From contig NGBS01000088.1 in the NCBI GenBank assembly GCA_002245135.1, forward strand, positions 1 to 21,042: DNA of 21,042 nucleotides. Direction: 5' to 3'. The DNA is from Proteromonas lacertae (taxonomy: Eukaryota > Sar > Bigyra > Opalinata > Proteromonadidae). Shown one piece after another: positions 1-8,773 of the stretch (within the stretch, counting starts at the first letter, position 1; each line of letters begins with the position of its first letter). The position numbers and the translations under genes were made by a program. The notes under the pieces are model-generated. The model saw only the letters and a program-made list of their open reading frames with translations. It was not told the origin of the DNA and searched no databases.

Positions 1-239
1 CTGTAAGAGAAAGACTTTTCAATAGTCTTTCCTGCTTTAAAGGGTAATATAGTTTTCAGATCTATCTGTTGTATATATTCGGTTAGAGCAGACAGTTGAA
101 TCCTAAATTTCTCGGGTATTGCGCTATCTATATAACTATCTAAACTTTCACAATGAAAATAAGCTACATTATAGATAAAAACAATGTATATGAGAATACG
201 ATTATTTAGAATAATTTTCTTTTTTGAGAAGAGGTTCAT
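1..239 (-). CDS. Partial gene: N-terminus of a secreted or membrane protein
   Basis: Reading the minus strand from ATG at 239 down to the window edge gives 79 codons with no stop, so only the N-terminus is present. Residues about 8-14 are basic and Asn-rich (KIILNNR) and are followed by a hydrophobic run (ILIYIVFIYNVAYF) and then CES. This is typical of a signal peptide or a signal anchor. The rest (ending around TILPFKAGKTIEKSFSY) is soluble in character and matches no family I recognise. The start is the first in-frame ATG before the hydrophobic segment. No TCAAGCC-type motif was seen just upstream. The frame could be a first exon only. The function is unknown. Confidence 0.5.
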   Translation of the reverse strand, partial: MNLFSKKKIILNNRILIYIVFIYNVAYFHCESLDSYIDSAIPEKFRIQLSALTEYIQQIDLKTILPFKAGKTIEKSFSY

Positions 240-840
240 ATCGATTTATAACACAATGACGAATTTTTAAAACGGATTTATTTTAGTAACATATATTACA
301 TCACAGTCATCACGATTATGATTTTTATCATATCACATCGTTGATATTACAATCAAACTACAGTCTTTGAGTTAGAGCACAGCCTTCACTCATTTTATCC
401 TTCATAATTTCTTCCAATAAACTATTTTTCTGCTTTATTTTCTATAATCGCTTAATATTCCTTAAAAAACAATCGCATTTAAGAAGACAACAAACTGAGT
501 AGGATTTTGGTTAATATGTAATGAAGAGCATAATTATAAACTAATACACATAAAACGATAATTACAAGGCCAAAATATTTAAATAGTTTAATATTATGGA
601 TAACTTGATATATCTACTATGTTCATAATTATATGCAATTTGATCTTATTTATTGCATGAATATTACCCATTAGTATCACAGTTTATAAAAAAAATACAA
701 TAATTAACAAGAAAGATGACAAATAATACACAATAGTGAAGTTTTATTAATGTTAAGAAATTGGTGCAAAAAAAAGAGAAAATATAATCATATTACCTCT
801 TTTATTCTTATTCAGAGAAAAACTACAAGAAAAAATATTT
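240..840. other. AT-rich intergenic region without a supported gene
   Basis: This 600-nt stretch holds no convincing gene. A short open stretch on the minus strand (441 to 358, 28 codons ending CALTQRL and a stop, preceded by TAG) could be a last exon. I found no upstream exons to join to it. The remainder is AT-rich with homopolymer runs and stops in all frames. It probably carries the upstream regions of the two flanking, divergently oriented genes. Confidence 0.5.
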
Positions 841-847
841 GGCTTGA
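841..847 (+). promoter_or_regulatory. GGCTTGA promoter-like motif before the pseudokinase
   Basis: GGCTTGA lies 28 nt upstream of the ATG at 876. It is the exact reverse complement of TCAAGCC, found before the kinesin/coiled-coil pair (5209), the sphingolipid synthases (8109, 16268) and, in related form, at 6796 and 19439. Its role as a core promoter element is inferred from position and recurrence only. Confidence 0.45.
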
Positions 848-875
848 TTGATTTTGAGATTAAAATTTCTTAAGA

Positions 876-1741
876 ATGGAAGAATTTGAAAGTATAAGTG
901 ATGAATATTCTGTATATTTTACTGGTTGTTTTATATGAAATAGTTGATAAGAGTGATAAAGAAGAGTGATTTAAGTGTTTTGTTGGAAGTTAAAGAAAAG
1001 AATAGTAATGATATAAAATATGTGAAGATATATAACAGAGATAAAATGGAATTTGAGGTGTCTGGATCGTTTTGTTGAATCATTAGAGAAATCGAGTAAT
1101 TTGAGAGTGAGCAATGTATTGATATATGATAAATACATAATTACCGAAAATATGTGATATTGATAATGAAGAAATATGAGAGTAACTTAGAAGAGTTAAT
1201 GTTTAAGAAAGAGTTAAAAGAGATAGAAATCAATGAGATAATGTTAAAATTGATAAAAGGGATAAAGACATTGGAAGAAAATGGTATGATATATAACAAT
1301 ATCAAGCTGAATAATATGTTGTTGAATGAAGAAGGAGATATAATAATAGTTGATAATTTAAAATATTTGTTATTGAAAGACAGATTAAATGATATAAAAA
1401 GAGATATGGATGAGATAATATATTTAAGTCCAGAAATATTGAAAGATGGAGAAATGAATGTTGCAAGTGATATATGGAATATAGGAATAATCTATTATAG
1501 ATTATTAAGAAAAGAAATTCCATTTAAAACCAATTCAATATCTGATTTAATAAAATCCATAACAGAATTTAAATATGAAAATAATGATAAACTAAACTAT
1601 AGATACAATAATATATTATCAAGATCACTAACAGTGGAAAAGTATAATCGAATGACAATAGAAGAATTAATATTCAGAATTAGAGTTAATGTTATTATTG
1701 AATTATTGAAGAATAAAGAAAAAGAAAAGCGAATGAAATGA
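876..1741 (+). pseudogene. Decaying protein pseudokinase gene
   Basis: The ATG at 876 starts MEEFESISDEYS, followed by a 32-nt intron (912-943, GTAT...TAG) and a kinase N-lobe-like segment (KYVKIYNRDKMEFE). Two frame shifts, near 1055 and 1150, separate this from the long open frame at 1154-1741. That frame covers the hinge (VILIMKKYES), the catalytic loop and the C-lobe (SPEIL, then SDIWNIGIIYYRLL and IPF). The kinase fold is clear, but the HRD motif reads YNN (YNNIKLNN) and DFG reads DNL. The catalytic aspartate and most of the metal-binding motif are therefore gone, and it would be inactive as a kinase. The frame ends with TGA in a Lys/Glu-rich tail (KRMK). The TPR array starts 44 nt later and may once have been its C-terminal part. 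Sequencing indels could mimic the breaks, but neighbouring genes show none. Confidence 0.6.
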
Positions 1742-1784
1742 TGGTAGAAATGAGAGAAAACAATTCACAAAAAGAAAACTATAA

Positions 1785-3343
1785 ATGAATGAGATAATAG
1801 GAGATTATTATTATGAAAATGTATATTGTTATATATGATGAAATGAATAGAAAGAATACAGAGAAGCAATTCCATATTACGAAAATAGATTAGAATATGC
1901 TATAACAAATGATCATAAAAAATATTGTTATAATAGTTTAGGATATTGTTATTTTAAATTAGTATTTATAGATTGATATATAGTGTAGAATGAATATCAA
2001 AAATCAATTCAATATTATAAAAAAGCTTTACTATTTTCTACATTAAATGAAGAAAAAGAAATAAATAATCATGGTATAGGAAAATGTTATTATAAAATTG
2101 TATATATATAATAATTATTCATTAGCATCGTTATATGGAAGGCAATTATATATTATAAAATTGCATTAGAATATTCATCAAGAAATAAAGATAAAGAATA
2201 TAATAATAGAATGATAGGCAAATGTTATTACTATTCAGTATGTTAATCATTGTAATAATAAATAGAAAGAATATAGAGAAACAATTCCTTACTTAGAAAG
2301 TGGCTTAGAATATTCATCTTCAAATAAAAATAAAGCATGTAATAATAATGGATTAGGTTGTTGTTATTTTTTATTAGTATATTTATTATTGTAATATTAA
2401 GTAGAAAGAATATAGAGAAGCAATTCCTTACTTTGAAAGCGCCTTAGAATATTCATCTTCAAATAAAGAAAAAGCATGTAATAATAATTGGTTAGGTAAT
2501 TGTTATTTTTTATTAGTATATTTATTATTGTAATAATAAATAGAAAGAATATAGAGAAACAATTCCTTACTTTAAAATTGCCTTAGAATATTCATCATCA
2601 AATGAAGAAAAAGCATGTAATAATAATGGATTAGGTTGTTGTTATTTTTTATTAGTATATTCACCATTGTAATATTAAGTAGAAAGAATATAGAGAAGCA
2701 ATTCCTTACTTTGAAAGTGCCTTAGAATATTCATCAACAAATGAAGAAAAAGCATGTAATAACAGAATGATAGGCAATTGTTATTTTGATTTAGTATATT
2801 TATTATTGTAATAATAAATAGAAAGAGTATAGAGAAGCAATTCCTTACTTTGAAAGTGCCTTAGAATATTCATCAACAAATGAAAAAATACATATATATA
2901 ACCGAAATCTTGGTAATTGTTATTTTGATTTAGTATATTTATTATTGTAATAATTAACTAGAAAGAATATGAAGAAGCATTGAAATATTATAATACTTCA
3001 TTAGATTATTTAGAAAATGAAAAAGATAAAAATCTAGTAAAGGTAGATATAGCAGAATGTTATTTAGAATTAGGAAATAAAGAAAAGACAATTTCATATT
3101 TGAATGAAGTAAAAGATGAATTATGTGATGATGAAACAAAATATTGGTATAATAAAGTAATGGGAAAATATTATCTTCAAATTGTATTATTTGATAATTG
3201 ATATATGATATAAATAGAAAGAAAAAGAAAAGAGTAAAGAATATTTAGAAGAATCACTCAAATATGTAGATAGTCAAGTGAAGGATGATGAAGAGAAAGA
3301 AGAAATAAACAAATTATTAGAAGAATTAAACAAAATGAATTAA
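1785..3343 (+). CDS. TPR-like repeat protein with one repeat per exon
   Basis: Joining exons 1785-1820, 1851-1961, 1989-2099, 2126-2237, 2266-2376, 2405-2515, 2544-2654, 2683-2793, 2822-2932, 2962-3183 and 3218-3343 gives a protein built of 37-residue units such as KEYREAIPYFESALEYS followed by a Cys/Asn/Gly-rich second helix ending GCCYFLL. The pattern of small and aromatic residues is that of tetratricopeptide repeats (normally 34 residues), so a protein-binding scaffold is likely; the partner is unknown. All introns are phase 0. Exon 2126-2237 is 112 nt, one base more than its fellows. Either it carries a frame shift or it uses an acceptor at 2141, which would make the exon 96 nt and keep frame. 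The last exon is a Lys/Glu-rich tail ending in TAA. The ATG at 1785 begins inside what looks like the end of a repeat, so the true start may lie upstream, possibly in the broken kinase at 876-1741. Confidence 0.6.
1851..3183 (+). repeat. Tandem array of exon-plus-intron units of ~139 bp
   Basis: Units start at 1851, 1989, 2126, 2266, 2405, 2544, 2683, 2822 and 2962, a period of 137-140 bp. Each is a 111-nt exon (112 in one case) and an intron of 26-30 nt. The introns at 2377, 2516, 2655, 2794 and 2933 are nearly identical to one another and share GTATAT at the start, ATTGTAAT in the middle and TAG at the end. The last unit (2962-3183) is a 222-nt exon, exactly two repeats with no intron between them. 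The repeats from 2266 to 2932 are the most alike, pointing to recent expansion there. Confidence 0.85.
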
Positions 3344-3434
3344 TTTCTCTGTACTAATTTTTTCCTTTTTGGTTAATATTTCTTATTTCTTTTGTAAAAA
3401 ACAAAAATTTTCATTTTTAAAATAAAACTATTAA
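3344..3434. other. 91-bp convergent intergenic spacer
   Basis: This spacer separates the TAA of the TPR gene from the TAA of the kinesin gene on the other strand. It is T-rich then A-rich, as expected if it carries 3' end signals for both transcripts. No distinct polyadenylation signal was assigned. Confidence 0.4.
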
Positions 3435-5165
3435 TTACAATCCTCCAGTTAAAGCATGAGCTTTATTCAATTTCTCTCTAACATTTTCTTCACGACAAGC
3501 AGCTTGTCTTTCTGATTTCTGTTTCTTTTCTGCTTCAATCGCTTTATTCAATGCTTCTTTCAACATTACACCCAATTTTTCATCTCCATCACATATTCTC
3601 TTCAACATAGGTGGTCCAAATCTACAAAACATTTTACCATCCACACTTTCACCAATATTCTTCACAAATTTATTGAATTTTCCTTTGTTTGTACTACTAA
3701 TCCATTCAACTAATTGTTCATGGGTAAATCTAACAGGTGGTATAAGAATATCATTGCCAGTTCTACAGGAACTTATTTCTTGATTATTTTCTTTCATTGT
3801 ATTTTCACTTGCACTCATCATTGCAACATGACTTAAAGTGTTTAACGTATGTTCTGTATCTTTTGGATTTGGATTAACCGTCGCAATTACTAAAGTTTTG
3901 TCCGTTTCATTTTCAAATGCATCTTTCAGCAACATAGTTAATTTACTACTTCTATAAGGAATATGATATTTATTATTATCAATGTCATTACTACTACTAT
4001 CTTTAGATCTTTCTTTAACTATTCTTATACACTCTTTTAGACACATTAAGGAGGTGTTTATTTCACTACATTCTCTTCGCTGTTCTGCAGTGTGGAACAT
4101 GGAATCAATGCTCATTTCACTTCCTGCTAAATCAACAAGTGTTAATACACGAGATTCATTAGGGTATTTGGAGAGTGAAGTGGTGGTGAATATTATACGA
4201 ATAATTCCATGAGTTCTACTGCTTGATTCATTCACAACTAAATATATATATAATGAAAAAGAAAGAAGATAAATTGAGTAGAAAAAACATAGAAGAAAAC
4301 AATGAAAAAAAGTGAATTATCAATAATATATATATATACAAGTTGATGAGCTTGTTCTTTCTTTTCTTGATATTTCAATATACTTCATAAATTCATCTTC
4401 ACTATTCACATTAATATATTTCACCCCTCTAACATGTATTTGCTTATCTTCACCTTCTCGTAAAAATACTTCATGATGATGATTAATTACATTATTATTA
4501 TTATTATTATTATCTTTATAACAATTATTATTATTAATCTTTTTATTTTTAATATTACCATCTTTTGTATAGTTTTCTTTACAAGTATTTATATCTTCAA
4601 AATTAAATAAATCAAAACATTTTTTACCGCTAATTTCAAAACAACACAGTGATATAGAAACTTTACCGTTTTTAATATCTTTTTGGTTGAATATATCATG
4701 AGCTAAGAAATTCTCTAAATTTGACATTGTGTAAGTTTTGCCTGTTCCAGTTTGGCCGTACATAATACATGTACCGTTACCTTTGAAACTAAACACATGA
4801 GCTATAAGATCGACAAAACTTTCCATATAAATATCTTCATTTGCTGATGATTCATCATATACTTTGTTGAATTGATAGGATACTGTGTTTATAAACATAC
4901 GTTTCATGTCAGCATGCATTCTACAGTCATGGATATAAATGAAAGGATCTTTGCAGGAAACAGAATTAAATGCTCCTTTTTTTATTTCATCCGGAAATAA
5001 AGGTCTAACTCTTACACAAACAGTAATTGATCCATTTTCTTCTTCTTCAGTTGCTTCTCTATCCAAATTCTCTCTTATTTTTGATATTTCCCTCATAAAA
5101 TCATCTCTGAACATTTTTCTGGCTGTTCTTTTATCTAAATTAGCTCTTGTAATGGCATCTGACAT
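3435..5165 (-). CDS. Kinesin motor protein, kinesin-13-like
   Basis: Exons 5165-4340 and 4237-3435 are joined over a 102-nt GTATAT...TTTAG intron, giving 542 residues. The motor domain begins near SITVCVRVRPLF. It has the P-loop GQTGTGKT (137-144), switch I NESSSRTH (278-285, restored by splicing) and switch II DLAGSE (311-316). The segment INTSLMCLKECIRIV, and the later IPYRSSKLTMLLKDAF, best match kinesin-13 motors, which depolymerise microtubule ends and act in spindles and on flagellar length. An Asn-rich insertion (about residues 200-235) sits in a surface loop of the motor. After the motor, a segment around FTHEQLVEWISS to FGPPMLKRI has the look of a SAM-type helical domain, then a charged helical tail ends in HALTGGL. 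I chose ATG 5165 (MSDAITRANL); an in-frame ATG at 5189 would add 8 residues. The intron is three times longer than its neighbours'. Confidence 0.85.
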
Positions 5166-5254
5166 TTTCAAAATTTTAAAAACTCTCAAACCAAATCAAA
5201 TTGATGAATCAAGCCAATTTCAAATCAAAAAAAGGCGCCAATCCTTTAATTCTC
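5166..5254. promoter_or_regulatory. Divergent promoter of kinesin and coiled-coil genes
   Basis: Only 89 bp lie between the chosen start codons. TCAAGCC occupies 5209-5215, 39 nt before ATG 5255 on the plus strand. On the minus strand it reads GGCTTGA, 43 nt before ATG 5165. One motif may serve both directions. If the plus gene instead starts at ATG 5204, the motif would lie inside the coding sequence, which argues for 5255. Confidence 0.5.
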
Positions 5255-5708
5255 ATGTCATTCAATAACCAAGGAGTTATTTCAATTGAAAATCAGGAAA
5301 ACTTTGAAAACAAAGTAATATCTTCTCAGAGTAGTGGTAATAGTTCTTCTAGTAAACGAAAACCAAATTCATTCTCTAAAGATAAGTTAAAAAAGTCTGA
5401 TAAACAATTTTTTGGTACTCCATCTTCTACACAATCAACAGTTTCAACTCAAAGTGATAGATCAGAAACTTTAAATGATGCATCTTTAGTAATACATGCT
5501 ATTGAATATGGTTTAGAGGTATATTATTTTATTTATATATTAACTTTAGGATTTACAGTTAAGGTTGGATGAGACACTGAAATATGTTTTAAGTAAAGAC
5601 TTTGGTGTTGATACAGAAGCAGAATTCGTATTATTTGAAAAAGAAGAAGAAATAAAACGATTAGAGAAGAGAGTAGCAGAACTAAAACAAGAAATCAACA
5701 AGAAATAA
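5255..5708 (+). CDS. Small Ser-rich protein with C-terminal coiled coil, unknown function
   Basis: Exons 5255-5518 and 5550-5708 are joined over a 31-nt GTATAT...TTTAG intron to give 140 residues. Residues 1-60 are polar and Ser/Asn/Lys-rich and probably disordered. Then a helical stretch follows (SLVIHAIEYGLEDLQLRL, spanning the splice), and the last ~35 residues are a charged coiled coil (EEEIKRLEKRVAELKQEINKK). I do not recognise the family. An upstream in-frame ATG at 5204 would add 17 residues, but it would place the promoter-like TCAAGCC inside the gene. It is transcribed divergently from the kinesin. Its last exon lies antisense to the end of the LCMT frame. A microtubule role could be guessed from the neighbour but nothing in the sequence shows it. 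Confidence 0.6.
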
Positions 5709-6761
5709 TTTAATATATGTTTTAATTTATAAAAACTCTTAAGATTTGGTCTTGACGTGGAATGCTTATCATAATATGTTACTGCCTTATATAATTCAGA
5801 GTTTTTAGCAACTATGAAGAAATAATGGCTTTGCATCATATGATATTCTTCAAATTCATCAAATATTTCCAATTTTGAGATTCTTTGAATTTCATTAGTA
5901 TCTAGCACTTCATAATAAATAGTATTCATATCTTCAATTTCAACATATGGATAACCTAACTCAATATACCTTTGTTTCTGGCTTTCTAATGTTGGATATG
6001 TTTCAATACTCTGTAATGGACATCCTCGTTCCTATAAAATGATGCAAATAAAAATAATACTATCAAATTTTGAATCATAACTTGTCCAAATGGATCTTCT
6101 GGCTTTATTTGTTCATAAGTAGTAAATACTGAATTAATAAAATGCTCACTACACCATTTTATCAACGCATTTGATTTTTCTACCGGGATATATACTAACA
6201 CACATTCGCTAATAAATAAAGTAGGATAATCTTTATTTAATCCAATAGAAGTAAATAATAATTCACTTAATTTATCTATATCACATAAATCTACTGATCT
6301 TATATAATAATCATCAGATATTGTTAATTCCGTTTGTGATTCGTTTATTACAAAGTGTTTATCTTCGCCCCATAATATTTCTAATCTGTCTTTGTGTTTT
6401 TCCATTTGCTGTATTCTTTTGTGAATCGAAGGAACTAAATCAACATCTACAAATTTTGAAAAGTGTTGTTTCTTTTCTTTCAACTTGAATATTAATGTGT
6501 CCAAACCACATCCAAGGTTAACTATTTGATGATTACTTCCAACCGATAAAAACTTAGATACAATTATATCAATGGAGGTAACACGAGTATAATAGCCACG
6601 GTTAATTAATGGTGATTTTCTACCATTCATTGAAAAGAACTTGATGTAATTATCTTCTATGTAACCCTTCTTTGTCAAAGAACTATACAAATGATAAACT
6701 TCACATACAATTTACACGATGCTGCATCATCAGCGGTTGCACGAACAGCAGAATCACTCAT
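5546..6761 (-). CDS. LCMT1: Leucine carboxyl methyltransferase (PP2A-specific)
   Basis: Exons 6761-6709, 6682-6061 and 6031-5546 are joined over introns of 26 and 29 nt (GTATGT...TAG, GTATTA...TAG), giving 386 residues. In eukaryotes this enzyme (PPM1 in yeast) methylates the C-terminal leucine of protein phosphatase 2A catalytic subunits, using S-adenosylmethionine. Family signs are the N-terminal SDSAVRATADDAASCK and GYIEDNYIKFF, the SAM-binding NLGCGLDT (GCG at 75-77), VDVDLV, LFISECVLVYIP, then PFGQVMIQNLIERGCPL across the second splice, and KLEIFDEFEEYHMMQSHYF near the end of the domain. The start ATG 6761 recovers the conserved N-terminus that a start in the second exon would lose. The last ~60 residues (after about HSTSRPN) are not family-like; the final ~54 are antisense to the neighbouring coiled-coil exon. 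The true stop could be set differently by an intron I did not find. Confidence 0.9.
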
Positions 6762-6825
6762 ATTTTAAAATCTTTCAAAATCTACTCAAGTTTTTGCTTG
6801 ACATTCAATTTTTAAAATCTCGAAA
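6762..6825. promoter_or_regulatory. 64-bp divergent promoter of LCMT1 and TRM82
   Basis: The two start codons are only 64 bp apart. GCTTGAC lies at 6796-6802, 23 nt before ATG 6826, and CTCAAG lies at 6785-6790. Read on the minus strand the same pair faces the LCMT start. This is a weaker form of the GGCTTGA/TCAAGCC motif seen elsewhere. Confidence 0.45.
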
Positions 6826-8041
6826 ATGTTACAATCAAATGAACATTCACTTTATTTAGCAGTAAAAAATACAATAATGGCATATTCTTTATCGTATTTT
6901 ATGTTGATTATTATGTGTAGTGATAAAACAGTCAAATTCAATGTTTCTTGCACATCAGATATACTTACATACACTCTGATTGATAATAGTGAGTGGTTGG
7001 CTGTTACTGATTTTAATAAAGAGTTATTGATTCTAAATTCAAAAACTGGTGAAACAATATCAACAAGGTATGAATAATAGAAATATAAGATGTATATAGA
7101 AAAGTACAGAAGAAAATCACTCAGTTAACAGCAATTAAACCACCAGAAGATTATAAGCCATATTACAAAGAATTTCCTTCCTTTATTCTATTAGCTTCAG
7201 ATAAAGTGGGTGAAATATTGGCGTACCCATTACCGGATATTACAAAACAAGAAAATATGATTTTAGGTCATTGTGCTTCAATAATTACATCATTTGTATA
7301 TATATATATTATATACGAATAGAGTTTTTCATTAGATAATCATTATATCATTACAGCTGATAGAGATGAAAAAATTCGAATTTCAAATTATCCTAAAGCT
7401 ACAATAATATCATCATATTGTCTTAATCATACAAAGTATGTGTTTTGCTTGAGTGTAATAACAGACAATATACTGATTAGTGGTGGAGGAGATGGTAAAT
7501 TATGTTTATGGAATGTTCCAGAAGGATATTTATTGAAAGAATATCAGTTCAATGAATTAGTTGGTTTAGATACATCCTTCTCACTCAATTTGATATATTA
7601 TAATAGAAAGAAGAAATTGTTGTTTGTTTCTCTGTTAAAGTATATTTTTCTAATTGTTTATTATTATTATGAAATAGTCATCCTGTATTATATATACTTA
7701 GTGTAAATGAAGATAACTATGATTTAGCATTAGTAAACAAGGTTAATTATGAATCTTCGATTATTTCACTGTCATTTACTAATGATGATATTGTTTTCTG
7801 CTCTACCAAAGGAGGTGAATATATTTACACGAATTCAATTAATACAGGAGAAAGAATTGAAAATGAAATAATCAAATCGATCAGAGACAATCTGAAAGAA
7901 TATTATGATGTATTGACCAATTACAATAATGATAGTCAATTCCATGGAGAGCTTGAAAAGGAGCAATTAAAAGTGAGATATGATCCTATTGCCTTAAAAG
8001 GACAGACTACTACTTTAACTCCATATCCTGAGAGTAAATAA
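6826..8041 (+). CDS. TRM82: tRNA (guanine-N7) methyltransferase WD-repeat subunit
   Basis: Exons 6826-7067, 7100-7295, 7323-7639 and 7678-8041 are joined over introns of 32, 27 and 38 nt to give 372 residues. The protein is the non-catalytic partner (TRM82 in yeast, WDR4 in animals) that holds the TRM8/METTL1 methyltransferase active for m7G46 in tRNA variable loops, mainly in the nucleus. WD40 blades run through the protein. The most diagnostic stretch is YIITADRDEKIRISNYP, followed by CLNHTKYVFCLSVI and LISGGGDGKLCLWNV, the classic order for this family. The third exon starts SFSLDNH, just ahead of that block. The C-terminus (YDPIALKGQTTTLTPYPESK) is charged and probably flexible. No breaks were seen. 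The gene faces away from LCMT1 across 64 bp. Its TAA lies only 67 bp before the orphaned promoter motif of the next host gene. Confidence 0.88.
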
Positions 8042-8108
8042 AGTAATTAAAGTTGTTTATTTTTGTGTTGAAACATTGCTTATTTGAGTGTTTGAATAAA
8101 AATACATT

Positions 8109-8119
8109 TCAAGCCAAAC
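8109..8119 (+). promoter_or_regulatory. TCAAGCCAAAC motif, separated from its gene by the transposon
   Basis: The 11-nt string TCAAGCCAAAC at 8109-8119 is identical to that at 16268-16278 upstream of the second sphingolipid synthase gene. Here it ends 3 nt before the CACTA element. If the element is removed, the motif core lies 21 nt upstream of the ATG at 14689, the start of the first synthase gene. It is therefore best read as that gene's original promoter element. Confidence 0.55.
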
Positions 8120-8122
8120 ATT

Positions 8123-8135
8123 CACTATGAGAATT
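8123..8135 (+). repeat. Left terminal inverted repeat of the CACTA element
   Basis: CACTATGAGAATT is the exact inverted match of 14660-14672. Similarity stops at the next base, so the perfect repeat is 13 bp. The CACTA start is the hallmark of the superfamily. Confidence 0.8.
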
Positions 8136-8773
8136 TTCTAAGTGCTTTTTTTGTCTTTTTTGTTATTTATCTCAGCAACTAAAAGGAATTAGAAAATAAA
8201 AATTTCACAAATTGTGACTAATGTTATAAGGTCTATGAAAATATACTTAGTTACTATATTACCTGATTTAGGTAATTTTTTCATTTGTCAGTTTATTTAA
8301 ATTAATTTTCTAGATATTACTAAATTACATCATATATTTTTGATTTTAATAATTATTAACTCAAAATTCTCTTTTTATCACTCAAAAAATGAATTTAAAA
8401 AAACAAAAAAGTTCGTGAGATTTGAGTCAAAATTGGACATTTTTGAGCTTTTCAGCCGAAGGAGGAATCATATTTAAATGGCTTTATAAGATTTTCCGGG
8501 AAATGGGATTTGCAAATTTTTAGTATGCTTATTTTTTGAATAGGAGGTGAATGGTATTTGAGTGGTAATTCCATATTTTCGTAATTTTATTGGATTACAA
8601 TATAATATATCAGGTATCTATTTTGTAGTAATAATATTTTTAACTAATTCACCCTAATTATGGAGATATTCCTAATAGTACATAGAATCAATAGGTGGTG
8701 TATATGGTTGTATAATATTTAAACACAATAAATAAATATAAAATACTTAAAATTACTTCTACAGTACTTTAAT
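8136..8773. other. Left subterminal non-coding region of the transposon
   Basis: No gene was seen on either strand. The stretch is AT-rich with short runs, apart from the two direct-repeat blocks already listed and a less AT-rich patch around 8450-8560 containing GAAGGAGGAATC and AATAGGAGGTGAATGG. Confidence 0.4.
8168..8430 (+). repeat. Left subterminal blocks shared with the right end
   Basis: TATCTCAGCAACT (8168-8180) and GATTTGAGTCAA (8419-8430) recur near the right end at 14417-14429 and 14617-14628, in the same order and the same orientation. CACTA elements often carry subterminal transposase-binding repeats, and these may be such sites. The sequence between the blocks is not alike at the two ends. 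Confidence 0.5.

Noticed and set aside
358-441. Possible last exon on the minus strand (28 codons ending CALTQRL and TAG)
   Set aside because: It follows a TAG acceptor and looks protein-like, but no upstream exon with a GTAT donor could be joined, and all better-supported genes here end in TAA.
1060-1088. GTGTCT...TTAG as a 29-nt intron in the pseudokinase N-lobe
   Set aside because: Splicing here leads at once to stops in the following frame, while a simple one-base frame change yields a continuous kinase-like sequence.
1302-1523. Open frame antisense to the pseudokinase, and similar frames at 2954-3139, 3982-4212, 4939-5268, 16547-16741, 17439-17654 and 18376-18681
   Set aside because: Each lies opposite or across conserved coding sequence and has the low-complexity Leu/Ser/Phe composition of a reverse-strand shadow.
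4490-4530. ATT/ATA trinucleotide run in the kinesin gene (and similar runs at 20362-20386 and 20728-20745) as separate elements
   Set aside because: The first is the codon run for the Asn-rich loop and the others are intron or 3' flank sequence; simple slippage explains them.
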